Source of the DNA: Pseudomonas sp. PDM05
GTDB taxonomy: Bacteria; Pseudomonadota; Gammaproteobacteria; Pseudomonadales; Pseudomonadaceae
DNA length: 64,000 bases
Assembly (NCBI RefSeq): GCF_014851685.1
Contig: NZ_JACVAC010000004.1
Coordinates: forward strand, 62,001 to 126,000
Direction of reading: 5' to 3'
The stretch's first letter is position 1. Each line of letters begins with the position of its first letter. This document shows, piece by piece, positions 17,801 through 25,778 of this stretch. The position numbers were made by a program, and so were the translations under genes. The notes beneath the pieces were generated by a model, which searched no databases, was not told where the DNA came from, and worked only from the letters and a program-made list of their open reading frames with translations.

Positions 17801-18844
17801 CAGGCCATGCGCGACAAGGGCCGCAATGTGTACCAGGTGGCAATCGCCGACGGTGAAGAGATCAAGCGCGGCACCTTCGTGATGCCAACCCTGATCGAAC
17901 TGGAAAGCTTCGACGAACTGCAACGCGAAATCTTCGGCCCGGTACTGCACGTGGTGCGCTACAAGCGCAAAGAGATCGATCAGCTCATCGGCCAGATCAA
18001 CGCGTCGGGCTACGGCCTGACCCTGGGCGTGCACACCCGTATCGACGAGACCATCGCCAAGGTGATCGACAACGTCCACGCCGGTAACGTCTACGTAAAC
18101 CGCAACATCGTGGGTGCCGTGGTTGGCGTACAACCGTTCGGTGGCGAAGGCTTGTCGGGTACTGGCCCGAAAGCCGGTGGTCCGCTGTACCTGTATCGCC
18201 TGCTGTCGACTCGTCCTACGGATGCCATCGAGCAGTCCTTCGTACGTGGCGATGCCCTGGCCGCTCCAGATGTACGTCTGCGGGATGCCATGAGCCAGCC
18301 GCTGACCGCCCTGAAAACCTGGGCCGACGGCAACAAGCTCAGCGAGCTGAGCGCTCTGTGCAGCCAGTTCGCCGCGCAATCGCAAAGCGGTATCACCCGC
18401 CAACTGGCCGGCCCGACCGGCGAGCGCAACAGCTACGCCATCCTGCCCCGCGAGCACGTATTGTGCCTGGCGGAAGTAGAAGGCGACCTGCTGACGCAAC
18501 TGGCGGCAGTGCTGGCGGTAGGCGGTTCGGCGGTATGGCCGGAAACTGACTTGACCAAGGCGTTGCTCCCACGCCTGCCGAAAGAAATTCAGGCGAAGAT
18601 CAAGCGCGTGGCTGACTGGACCAAGGACGAAGTGGTATTCGACGCCGTTGTGCACCACGGCGACTCCGACCAACTGCGTGCGGTGTGCCAGCAAGTGGCG
18701 CAGCGCAGTGGCGCAATTGTCGGGGTGCATGGTTTGTCCCAAGGCGAGACGGCGATTGCGCTGGAACGCCTGGTGATCGAGCGGGCACTGAGCGTTAACA
18801 CCGCGGCAGCGGGCGGTAACGCGAGCCTGATGACCATCGGCTAA
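14891..18844 (+). CDS. putA: Trifunctional PutA: proline dehydrogenase, P5C dehydrogenase and put repressor
   Basis: Oxidises proline to glutamate in two steps and represses put transcription. 1317 residues, the length of trifunctional PutAs. Residues 1-47 form a ribbon-helix-helix DNA-binding domain (TTTLGVKLDDPTRERLK). The proline dehydrogenase barrel follows at about 250-560 (IDAEEADRLELSLDL; RLVKGAYWD). P5C dehydrogenase lies at about 650-1120, with the catalytic Glu near 879 (IAETGGQNAMIV) and Cys near 913 (GQRCSALR). A C-terminal domain completes it. The ATG at 14891 has AGGA upstream; an in-frame extension of 12 codons is rejected. It is divergent from putP, which supplies the substrate; the operators between them fit autoregulation. 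Confidence 0.97.
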   Translation: MATTTLGVKLDDPTRERLKAAATSIDRTPHWLIKQAIFNYLEKLEGGATLTELNGLSSKDGDDAGEVQTDHAHQCFLEFAESILPQSVLRASITAAYRRPEPEVVPMLIEQARLPAPMAEATNKLAASIAEKLRNQKSAGGRAGIVQGLLQEFSLSSQEGVALMCLAEALLRIPDKGTRDALIRDKISTGNWQPHLGNSPSLFVNAATWGLLLTGKLVATHNEAGLTSSLSRIIGKSGEPMIRKGVDMAMRLMGEQFVTGETIAEALANASKFEAKGFRYSYDMLGEAALTEHDAQKYLASYEQAIHSIGKASHGRGIYEGPGISIKLSALHPRYSRAQYERVMDELYPRLLSLTLLAKQYDIGLNIDAEEADRLELSLDLLERLCFEPQLTGWNGIGFVIQAYQKRCPYVIDYVIDLARRSRHRLMIRLVKGAYWDSEIKRAQVEGLEGYPVYTRKVYTDVSYIACARKLLSVPEVIYPQFATHNAHTLSAIYHIAGQNYYPGQYEFQCLHGMGEPLYEQVVGKVSDGKLNRPCRVYAPVGTHETLLAYLVRRLLENGANTSFVNRIADQSISIQELVADPVASIEQMATLEGGFGLPHPRIPLPRDLYGSDRANSAGIDLANEHRLASLSCALLATAHNNWKAAPMLGCAASEQPAAPVLNPSDLRDVVGHVQEATVEDVDNAIQCAIGAGPIWQATPPAERAAILERAADLMESEIQPLMGLLAREAGKTFANAIAEVREAVDFLRYYAVQARNDFTNDAHRPLGPVVCISPWNFPLAIFSGQVAAALAAGNPVLAKPAEQTPLVAAQAVRILLEAGIPQGVLQLLPGQGETVGARLVGDDRVKGVMFTGSTEVARLLQRNVAGRLDAQGRPIPLIAETGGQNAMIVDSSALTEQVVIDVVSSAFDSAGQRCSALRVLCLQEDSADRVIEMLKGAMAECRLGNPERLSVDIGPVIDAEAKAGIEKHIQAMRDKGRNVYQVAIADGEEIKRGTFVMPTLIELESFDELQREIFGPVLHVVRYKRKEIDQLIGQINASGYGLTLGVHTRIDETIAKVIDNVHAGNVYVNRNIVGAVVGVQPFGGEGLSGTGPKAGGPLYLYRLLSTRPTDAIEQSFVRGDALAAPDVRLRDAMSQPLTALKTWADGNKLSELSALCSQFAAQSQSGITRQLAGPTGERNSYAILPREHVLCLAEVEGDLLTQLAAVLAVGGSAVWPETDLTKALLPRLPKEIQAKIKRVADWTKDEVVFDAVVHHGDSDQLRAVCQQVAQRSGAIVGVHGLSQGETAIALERLVIERALSVNTAAAGGNASLMTIG

Positions 18845-18847
18845 ACC

Positions 18848-18937
18848 TGCGGGAGCGGGCTTGCTCGCGAAAGCGGTGGGTCAGTCAACTAATTCAGTGA
18901 CTGGCACTCCGTCTTCGCGGGCAAGCCCGCTCCCACA
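18848..18937. repeat. REP pair after putA
   Basis: TGCGGGAGCGGGCTTGCTCGCGAAAGCGG and inverted CTTCGCGGGCAAGCCCGCTCCCACA around a spacer. It starts 3 bases after the putA stop and probably also shapes the end of the putA transcript; no separate terminator is visible. Confidence 0.9.
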
Positions 18938-19057
18938 TTTGGACTGCGTATCTCTCACCCGTCCGTGTTCTGCCCCTCCATCACCCAAATCAATCTTGCT
19001 ATCCAGCCTCTATTTGCGCACTTAGACTCGGCCCTATTCCCACATAGGTGATCCGCC

Positions 19058-20860
19058 ATGTCCGAGACGCTGCTCAGTTCCCGCAATCTGGCTTTCGAGC
19101 TGTACGAAGTCCTTGATGCCGAGAGCCTGACCAGGCGCGAGCGGTTTGCCGAGCACAATCGGGAAACGTTCGATGCGGCGATCAGCACCGCTCGAAACAT
19201 CGCCGAAAAGTACTTCGCCCCCCATAACCGCAAGAACGACGAAAACGAGCCGCGCTACGAAAATGGCGCAGCCATCCTGATTCCCGAGGTCAAACCGGCC
19301 GTCGATGCATTCCTGGAAGCCGGCTTCCTCAACGCCGCGCGCAGCTTCGAAGCCGGTGGCATGCAGTTGCCCACCCTGCTCTCCCAGGCATGCTTTGCGC
19401 ATTTCCAATCGGCCAACGCCGCATCCACGTCCTACCCGTTCCTGACCATGGGCGCCGCCAACCTGATCGAAAGCTTCGGCACCCAAGAGCAGAAACAGCG
19501 CTTCCTGCAGCCGATGATCGATGGCCGCTTCTTCGGCACCATGGCCCTGACCGAACCCCACGCGGGCTCGTCACTGTCGGATATTCGTACCCGCGCAGAA
19601 CCTGCGGCCGACGGCACTTATCGTCTGAAGGGCAACAAGATCTTTATCTCCGGCGGCGATCACCCGCTGTCGGAAAACATCGTACATATGGTGCTGGCCA
19701 AGCTGCCGGACGCGCCCGCCGGGGTGAAGGGCATTTCGCTGTTCATCGTGCCCAAGTTCCTGGTCAACGACGATGGCAGCCTTGGCGAACGCAACGACGT
19801 GCTACTGGCCGGGCTGTTTCACAAGATGGGCTGGCGTGGCACCACGTCCACGGCGCTTAACTTCGGCGATAACGGCAACTGTGTCGGCTATCTGGTGGGC
19901 AAACCGCACCAGGGCTTGAGCTGCATGTTCCAGATGATGAACGAAGCGCGTATCGGCGTGGGCATGGGCGCGGTGATGCTCGGTTACGCCGGCTACCTGT
20001 ATTCCCTGGAATACGCCCGTGAACGCCCGCAAGGTCGCCTGCCGGACAGCAAGGACCCGACAACGGCGCCGGTCTCGATCATTCAGCACGCGGATATAAA
20101 ACGCATGCTGCTGACGCAAAAAGCCTACGTCGAAGGCGCCTTCGACCTTGGCTTGTACGCCGCACGCCTGTTCGACGACACCACCACCCTGGAGACTGAA
20201 ACCGAGCGTAAACAGGCCCACGAACTGTTGGACCTGCTCACCCCCATCGTCAAATCCTGGCCCTCGGAGTTCTGCCTCAAGGCCAACGAACTGGCGATCC
20301 AGATCCTCGGCGGCCACGGCTACACCCGCGAATACCCGGTGGAGCAGTACTACCGCGACAACCGCCTGAACCCGATCCATGAAGGCACCCACGGCATCCA
20401 GTCCCTCGACTTGTTGGGGCGCAAGCTGGCGCAGAACGGCGGCGCGGGTTTGAAACAGTTGATCCGACTGATCGCCGAAACCGGCACCCGGGCGCAGGAA
20501 TATCCATCACTCAATGCCCTGAGAGAACCCCTGGAGCAACTGGTCAACCGCTTGCAAAGCGTCACCATTGGCCTGCTCACGGATCTCGCCCAGGGCAAGG
20601 TCAACAGCAGCCTGGCGAATTCGGCGCTGTACTTGAAGGTGTTTGGGCATACGGTGATTGGCTGGCGCTGGCTGGAACAGGCGATTCGCGCCGAAGAAGG
20701 ACTGGCCAAGGGCAATGCCGCCGACACGGCCTTCTATAAAGGCAAGCTCCAGGCCGCCCGCTACTTCCTGACCTGGGAAGTACCGGGCTGCCATCATGAA
20801 TTGGCGATTCTGGAGGAGCGCGATGATACATGCCTGGGGATGCAGGATGAGTGGTTCTGA
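19058..20860 (+). CDS. Acyl-CoA dehydrogenase, long-chain type
   Basis: 600-residue FAD enzyme of beta-oxidation type. The central acyl-CoA dehydrogenase signatures are visible: ALTEPHAGSSLSDIRTRA (about 166-183, FAD/substrate segment), GNKIFISGG, and QILGGHGYTREYPVEQYYRDNR (about 410-432, with the region of the catalytic base). The C-terminal 120 residues correspond to the extra acetyl-CoA-dehydrogenase-like C-terminal domain of 590-600-residue bacterial members. The ATG follows the sequence AGGTGATCCGCC. As I recall, a similar gene occupies this place between rlmJ and nhaP2 in P. aeruginosa; here it is separated from both by insertions. Substrate chain length cannot be read from the sequence. 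Confidence 0.9.
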   Translation: MSETLLSSRNLAFELYEVLDAESLTRRERFAEHNRETFDAAISTARNIAEKYFAPHNRKNDENEPRYENGAAILIPEVKPAVDAFLEAGFLNAARSFEAGGMQLPTLLSQACFAHFQSANAASTSYPFLTMGAANLIESFGTQEQKQRFLQPMIDGRFFGTMALTEPHAGSSLSDIRTRAEPAADGTYRLKGNKIFISGGDHPLSENIVHMVLAKLPDAPAGVKGISLFIVPKFLVNDDGSLGERNDVLLAGLFHKMGWRGTTSTALNFGDNGNCVGYLVGKPHQGLSCMFQMMNEARIGVGMGAVMLGYAGYLYSLEYARERPQGRLPDSKDPTTAPVSIIQHADIKRMLLTQKAYVEGAFDLGLYAARLFDDTTTLETETERKQAHELLDLLTPIVKSWPSEFCLKANELAIQILGGHGYTREYPVEQYYRDNRLNPIHEGTHGIQSLDLLGRKLAQNGGAGLKQLIRLIAETGTRAQEYPSLNALREPLEQLVNRLQSVTIGLLTDLAQGKVNSSLANSALYLKVFGHTVIGWRWLEQAIRAEEGLAKGNAADTAFYKGKLQAARYFLTWEVPGCHHELAILEERDDTCLGMQDEWF

Positions 20861-21023
20861 TCAAACCACCCACAGCCCGTCAGCCTGATGAAAAAAGAAC
20901 AGACCTGTAAGAGTTGACAGGTGCGCCTTGAGCTATTGCCCCTTAGTATCTTTGAACCGGATGGTTGTCTTGGTTTTCGTTCGGCACACGCCATTGGGCC
21001 AATCTAGAACGGAGATAACCTTC

Positions 21024-21245
21024 ATGAGTGTCGTCGGCAAAGTCCACGCTTACATGGGCGGCAAGCAACTTCTGGGGGACGTAGTTCCCAAGAGTGAGTT
21101 TGCAACGCATATCCAGAGAGGTGACACATACAAAACGGGTGTGAACACCTACCTAGTACTCGAAAAACACTGGCACTTACTTCCCAGCAGCTCGAATGCA
21201 GAGATCACGCTAACAGTTGTCACGGTGGAGGGGCTGCCCCATTGA
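21024..21245 (+). CDS. Small hypothetical protein
   Basis: 73 residues behind a GGAG ribosome site; no family is recognised. The sequence is soluble with alternating polar and hydrophobic residues (KTGVNTYLVLEK, AEITLTVVTVEG), suggesting a small beta-rich fold. It has no signal peptide and no cysteine. A TTGACA box at 20914-20919, within a short hairpin (ACCTGT / ACAGGT), could be its -35 element. It stands alone and ends in a hairpin that overlaps its stop codon. Longer in-frame starts exist but lack ribosome sites. Confidence 0.5.
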   Translation: MSVVGKVHAYMGGKQLLGDVVPKSEFATHIQRGDTYKTGVNTYLVLEKHWHLLPSSSNAEITLTVVTVEGLPH

Positions 21246-21276
21246 TGACGGGCTAACCTATTCTTAGCCCATCATC
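21244..21276. terminator. Hairpin over the stop codon of the 73-residue gene
   Basis: 13-bp stem (GATGACGGGCTAA / TTAGCCCATCATC, 7-base loop) with one C-A mismatch that becomes a G-U pair on the minus strand. It abuts the next hairpin without a gap. There is no T tract. Confidence 0.5.
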
Positions 21277-21320
21277 GAATGAATAAATGACGCCACCAAC
21301 ATGGCGTCATTTATTCATTC
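21277..21320. terminator. Long bidirectional hairpin between the 73-residue gene and zapA
   Basis: A perfect 18-bp inverted repeat (stem ends GAATGAATAAATGACGCC / GGCGTCATTTATTCATTC, loop ACCAACAT). The AT-rich lower stem gives U-rich 3' arms on both strands, suiting a two-way terminator between convergent genes. It begins 14 bases after the zapA stop. Confidence 0.8.
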
Positions 21321-21334
21321 TTGAGCCCGGGCAT

Positions 21335-21631
21335 TTAGTCACCTTGCCCGACAGCTCGTGAGATCACCTCGACCGTGGCGCTGACTTGCTCTTGGTAACG
21401 GTCGAGTTCCTCCTGGTGCGCCTGCTGCATTTCGATCTGTTCGGCGCACAGGTTCAACGCCGCCAGCACCAGTAACTTGTCCCCGATCAGGGTCGGGTAC
21501 TTTTTCTTGGTGGTGGCCAGGGAGGCCTTGAGCATGGTCACGGCGTGCATCAGGGTTTTGTCTTCCCCGGCTGGCGCCTTGATCGAGTAATCCTCGCCGA
21601 GAATCGAAACGACCTTTATCCCTTCATTCAT
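21335..21631 (-). CDS. zapA: Cell division protein ZapA
   Basis: Small FtsZ-ring-associated protein that cross-links FtsZ filaments. The 98-residue sequence has the ZapA pattern: a short N-terminal beta domain (IKVVSILGEDYSIKAPAG), the KLLVLAALNLCAEQIEMQ helix and a C-terminal coiled coil. Its start overlaps the stop of the upstream TIGR02449 gene (ATGA), so the two are translationally coupled. In many gammaproteobacteria zapA is followed by the 6S RNA gene and ygfA; here only two hairpins and a convergent gene follow. It may therefore be a relocated copy. Confidence 0.88.
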   Translation of the reverse strand: MNEGIKVVSILGEDYSIKAPAGEDKTLMHAVTMLKASLATTKKKYPTLIGDKLLVLAALNLCAEQIEMQQAHQEELDRYQEQVSATVEVISRAVGQGD

Positions 21632-21858
21632 GCGCCGACCGGACCTGCGCTCACACGCTCAACCAACGCTTGGATACGGGCGGCGGTGGCGCCTTGTTTT
21701 TCTTCCTGTTCCATCAGGCTCAGTTGCAGGCTGTCGTTCTCATCCTTGGCGCGAGCCAGTTCGGCCTTGAGGGATTCGTTGCTGCCCAACAGATCCTGGT
21801 TCTGCTGTACCAGGTCGCTGACCAGTTGTTCCAATTGGCTGAGGGATGCTTCTAACAT
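21628..21858 (-). CDS. TIGR02449 family coiled-coil protein (ZapB-like)
   Basis: 76 residues, almost entirely one coiled coil (heptads of L and Q from residue 5 to 60, LEQLVSDLVQQNQDLL, ENDSLQLSLMEQE). The family sits upstream of zapA in pseudomonads and resembles ZapB in size and structure; a role in Z-ring organisation is inferred from that pairing. The ATG is preceded by GAGAAATCAAA, a weak ribosome site. The 267 bases between this gene and the divergent chemoreceptor hold no gene. Confidence 0.8.
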   Translation of the reverse strand: MLEASLSQLEQLVSDLVQQNQDLLGSNESLKAELARAKDENDSLQLSLMEQEEKQGATAARIQALVERVSAGPVGA

Positions 21859-22125
21859 TTTGATTTCTCGGGCTTTTTCAAAGGGCGGTGACGATAAAGA
21901 AAATTCACCTCGGATGCCAGGGTTATCCCCGGCGCGCAGCCTGATTATTCAGGGCCGGGCCGCGCTTTCGAGCCTTAGTGACTGCAATTCGCCCATCTGG
22001 TTCCTGAACCTCGTCGGATGCGACAAAAACGCACAGCCCCCTTTAGACTTTAGTCGTACGACCGATAGAGAGGCACACCCCGTATCACGCCCGCACGGAT
22101 CGCGCTTCTCCCCCAGGATTCCAGC

Positions 22126-23751
22126 ATGTCCCTTCGTAATATGAATATCGCGCCGCGCGCCTTTCTTGGCTTCGCGTTTATCGGCGCACTCATGTTGTTT
22201 CTCGGCGTGTTCGCCTTGAACCAGATGAGCAAGATCCGTGGCGCCGCCGAAGACATCACCCTGTCCAGCGTGCCGAGCATTCGCGCACTGGATGAGTTCA
22301 CCCAGCTGACCCTGCGCCTGCGCGTCCTGTCCTACCGTTTGCTGACCAACCGCGAGCCGGACGTGCAGCAGAAGACCCTGGAAACCTTTGAACTGCGCGA
22401 CCAGCAGATCCGCGCCGCCCAGGGCATTTACGAAAAACTCATCGACAGCCGCGAAGAGCGCGCCGCCTATGACGAGTACGTCACCTTGCTCGGCCAGTAC
22501 CGTCAGATCGAAACGCGCATGAAGAGCCTGTCCCAGGCCAATCAGGTGGAAGCCCTGCGCACCCTGATCAACACCGAGCTGCTGAGCAACTCCGAGCAGG
22601 TCAACGCCGTGCTGGCACGCCTGCTGGACATCAACAACAAGATGGCCCTGGTCACCAATCAGCAAGCCAAGGATCAATACGACCTGGCTTTCGACCTGGT
22701 GGTAGGCCTGCTGGTACTGGCCACCGCGCTGACTGTACTGTTCGCCTGGCTGCTGACCCGCAGCATCACCGTGCCTATCGCCCAGGCCCTGGAAGCCGCC
22801 GAAGAAGTCGCCGAAGGCAACCTGACGCGCCCGATCAAGGTCGACGGCAACGACGAAGCCGGCCGCCTGCTGGCCGCCATGGCCAAGATGCAGGACAAAC
22901 TGCGCGACACCCTGCAACGCATCGCCGGGTCCGCCACCCAACTCGCCTCGGCCGCCGAAGAGCTGAACGCCGTCACCGACGAAAGCGCCCGTGGCCTGAC
23001 CCAGCAAAACAACGAGATCGAACAAGCCGCCACCGCCGTCAATGAAATGACCAGCGCCGTCGAAGAAGTCGCGCGCAATGCCGTAAGCACCTCCGAAGCC
23101 TCGCGCAACGCCACCACCTCGGCCGGTGACGGGCGTGATCTGGTGCAGGAAACCGTCAGCGCCATCGAACGCATGAGCGGTGATGTGCAAGCCACCGCCA
23201 CATTGATTGGCGACCTGGCCAATGAGTCGCGGGACATCGGCAAGGTACTGGACGTGATTCGCGGCCTCGCCGACCAGACCAACCTGCTGGCCCTCAACGC
23301 CGCCATCGAAGCCGCCCGCGCCGGTGAAGCCGGACGTGGTTTCGCGGTGGTCGCCGATGAAGTGCGCGCCCTGGCACATCGTACCCAGCAATCCACCAGC
23401 GAGATCGAGCGGATGATCGGCAGCATCCAGGCCGGCACCGAACACGCGGTGGATTCGATGCGCAACAGCACCGAGCGTGCGGAATCGACGCTGAACATCG
23501 CCAAAGGTGCAGGGATGTCGCTGGATACCATCAACACTGCGATTGTCGAGATCAACGAGCGCAACCTGGTGATCGCCAGCGCCGCGGAAGAACAGGCGCA
23601 GGTGGCGCGGGAAGTGGACCGCAACCTGGTGAATATCCGCGATCTGTCGGTGCAATCGGCGACGGGCGCCAACCAGACCAGTGCGGCGAGCAGTGAGTTG
23701 TCGCGATTGGCGGTGGATTTGAATGGGATGGTCGGCCGTTTCCGCCTCTAA
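22126..23751 (+). CDS. Methyl-accepting chemotaxis protein, four-helix-bundle sensor
   Basis: 541-residue chemoreceptor. Transmembrane helix 1 lies at about 10-30 and helix 2 at about 188-208. Between them is a periplasmic domain of about 155 residues with the size and helical character of a 4HB_MCP domain. A HAMP domain follows ([21 protein letters not shown]), then the signalling domain with the invariant hairpin tip ([20 protein letters not shown], about 383-403). There is no C-terminal CheR-binding pentapeptide (it ends GRFRL). The ligand is unknown. It stands alone, behind AGGA 7 bases before the ATG, followed by a REP pair. Confidence 0.92.
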   Translation: MSLRNMNIAPRAFLGFAFIGALMLFLGVFALNQMSKIRGAAEDITLSSVPSIRALDEFTQLTLRLRVLSYRLLTNREPDVQQKTLETFELRDQQIRAAQGIYEKLIDSREERAAYDEYVTLLGQYRQIETRMKSLSQANQVEALRTLINTELLSNSEQVNAVLARLLDINNKMALVTNQQAKDQYDLAFDLVVGLLVLATALTVLFAWLLTRSITVPIAQALEAAEEVAEGNLTRPIKVDGNDEAGRLLAAMAKMQDKLRDTLQRIAGSATQLASAAEELNAVTDESARGLTQQNNEIEQAATAVNEMTSAVEEVARNAVSTSEASRNATTSAGDGRDLVQETVSAIERMSGDVQATATLIGDLANESRDIGKVLDVIRGLADQTNLLALNAAIEAARAGEAGRGFAVVADEVRALAHRTQQSTSEIERMIGSIQAGTEHAVDSMRNSTERAESTLNIAKGAGMSLDTINTAIVEINERNLVIASAAEEQAQVAREVDRNLVNIRDLSVQSATGANQTSAASSELSRLAVDLNGMVGRFRL

Positions 23752-23772
23752 CTGACACACCTCGGCCAAAAA

Positions 23773-23862
23773 TGTGGGAGCGGGCTTGCTCGCGAAAGCG
23801 GTGTATCAGTCGCCAGGTGTATCGACTGGCACACCGCTTTCGCGAGCAAGCCCGCTCCCACA
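23773..23862. repeat. REP pair between the chemoreceptor and nhaP2
   Basis: TGTGGGAGCGGGCTTGCTCGCGAAAGCGGTGT and its near-perfect inverted copy; the complementarity extends well beyond the REP core, giving a stem of about 30 bp. Confidence 0.9.
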
Positions 23863-23985
23863 TTGGATCTTCGCCAACCTGCAAAAGCTTTTTGACAGCG
23901 CAGCAATTCAACAGGTTAGAATCGCTGGCACGCAGACTGCATGGTCAGTTTGCGCCCCGTCTTGTTTGCCCATGGAGTACTGCCT

Positions 23986-25728
23986 TTGAATGCGACGACC
24001 ATCAACAGCCTGTTCTTGATCGGCGCGTTGCTGGTGAGTGCGAGCATTCTGGTGAGTTCTCTTTCGTCCCGCCTGGGGATTCCGATCCTGGTGATCATCC
24101 TGGCCGTGGGCATGGTTGCCGGTGTCGATGGCGGCGGCATCATCTTTGACAATTACCCGACCGCCTACCTGGTGGGCAACCTCGCACTGGCCGTGATCCT
24201 GCTCGACGGCGGCTTGCGCACCCGGGTGGCGAGTTTCCGCGTGGCACTCTGGCCAGCGTTGTCGCTGGCCACGGTGGGGGTGTTGATTACCACCGGCCTC
24301 ACCGGCATGGCCGCGGCCTGGCTGTTCGACCTCAATATCATCCAGGGCTTGTTGATTGGCGCGATTGTCGGCTCGACCGACGCCGCCGCCGTGTTCTCGC
24401 TGCTGGGCGGCAAGGGCCTCAACGAACGGGTGACCGCCAGCCTGGAGATCGAGTCCGGCAGCAACGACCCGATGGCGGTGTTTCTCACCGTCACCCTGAT
24501 CGACATGCTCGCCAGCGGCCAGACCGGCCTGCACTGGAGCCTGCTGACCCACCTGGTACGCGAATTCGGCATCGGCGGCGTCGTCGGCCTCGGGGGCGGC
24601 TGGCTGATGCTGCAAATGGTCAACCGCATCAACCTGGCCACCGGCCTGTACCCGATCCTGGTGATCGCCGGCGGCCTGTTCGTCTTCGCCGTGACCAACG
24701 CCCTGCACGGCAGCGGCTTCCTCGCCGTGTACCTGTGCGGCCTGGTGATCGGCAACCGGCCGGTGCGCAGCCGTCATGGCATTTTGCATATGCTCGACGG
24801 CATGGCCTGGCTCGCACAGATCGGCATGTTCCTGGTGCTGGGCCTGCTGGTCACGCCCCATGACCTGCTGCCGATTGCCCTGCCGGCCCTGGGCCTGGCG
24901 CTATGGATGATCCTGTTTGCGCGGCCGCTGTCGGTGATCGTCGGCCTGCTGCCGTTCAAGGCGTTCCACGGCCGCGAAAAAGCCTTTATCGCCTGGGTAG
25001 GCCTGCGCGGCGCGGTGCCGATCATTCTCGCGGTGTTCCCGCTGATGGCCGGCCTGCCCCACGCGCAGCTGTACTTCAACCTGGCGTTCTTTATCGTGCT
25101 GGTCTCGCTGCTGGTGCAGGGCACGAGCCTGCCGTGGGTGGCCAAGCTGCTCAAGGTCACCGTACCACCGGACCCGGCGCCGATTTCCCGCGCGGCCCTG
25201 GAAGTGCACGTCACCAGCGAGTGGGAGCTGTTCGTCTACCGCCTGGGTGCCGAGAAATGGTGCATCGGCGCCGCCCTGCGCGAGCTGAAAATGCCCGAGG
25301 GCACGCGGATCGCCGCACTGTTCCGTGGCCAGCAACTGCTCCACCCGTCGGGTAGTACGGTGCTGGAAGTCGGCGACTTGCTCTGCGTGATCGGCCACGA
25401 ACACAACCTGCCGGCCCTGGGCAAACTGTTCAGCCAGGCGCCGCAACGCGGCCTCGACCTGCGCTTCTTCGGCGACTTCGTCCTCGAAGGCGACGCCCAG
25501 CTGGGCGCAGTTTCCGCCCTGTACGGCCTGAAACTGGAAGGCATCGACCCAGACATGCCGCTGAGCAGCTTCATCACCCAGAAAGTCGGCGGCGCGCCCA
25601 TCGTCGGCGACCAGGTGGAATGGAACAACACCATCTGGACCGTCGCGGTCATGGACGGGAACAAGATCGGCAAAGTGGGCGTCAGATTCCCCGAAGGAAG
25701 TCGCCCGGGCCCCGGACTCTTCCTCTAA
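23986..25728 (+). CDS. nhaP2: K+/H+ antiporter NhaP2 (CvrA family)
   Basis: Cation:proton antiporter that expels K+ in exchange for H+. Taking the TTG at 23986 as start gives 580 aa, the family length, beginning [25 protein letters not shown] lies about 10 bases upstream. The longer open frame would add 15 unrelated residues. The membrane part (about 12 helices) includes the CPA1 signature [10 protein letters not shown] (about 160-170). The cytoplasmic C-terminus has a TrkA-C domain (about 405-485) and a CorC-like transporter-associated domain (about 490-575), as in NhaP2. The mscK gene follows after 50 bases; both proteins handle ion stress. Confidence 0.92.
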   Translation: MNATTINSLFLIGALLVSASILVSSLSSRLGIPILVIILAVGMVAGVDGGGIIFDNYPTAYLVGNLALAVILLDGGLRTRVASFRVALWPALSLATVGVLITTGLTGMAAAWLFDLNIIQGLLIGAIVGSTDAAAVFSLLGGKGLNERVTASLEIESGSNDPMAVFLTVTLIDMLASGQTGLHWSLLTHLVREFGIGGVVGLGGGWLMLQMVNRINLATGLYPILVIAGGLFVFAVTNALHGSGFLAVYLCGLVIGNRPVRSRHGILHMLDGMAWLAQIGMFLVLGLLVTPHDLLPIALPALGLALWMILFARPLSVIVGLLPFKAFHGREKAFIAWVGLRGAVPIILAVFPLMAGLPHAQLYFNLAFFIVLVSLLVQGTSLPWVAKLLKVTVPPDPAPISRAALEVHVTSEWELFVYRLGAEKWCIGAALRELKMPEGTRIAALFRGQQLLHPSGSTVLEVGDLLCVIGHEHNLPALGKLFSQAPQRGLDLRFFGDFVLEGDAQLGAVSALYGLKLEGIDPDMPLSSFITQKVGGAPIVGDQVEWNNTIWTVAVMDGNKIGKVGVRFPEGSRPGPGLFL

Positions 25729-25778
25729 ACTGCGGGGCGACAACACCCCCGATTCTTCACCTTGCTCGACCGGTCTCT

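Noticed and set aside
14714..18742. 1342-codon open frame on the minus strand opposite putA
   Set aside because: It is the exact antisense of putA, whose domains and motifs are complete; long antisense frames are common in GC-rich genes with strong codon bias, and the translation (Gln/His/Val/Asp-rich) resembles no family.
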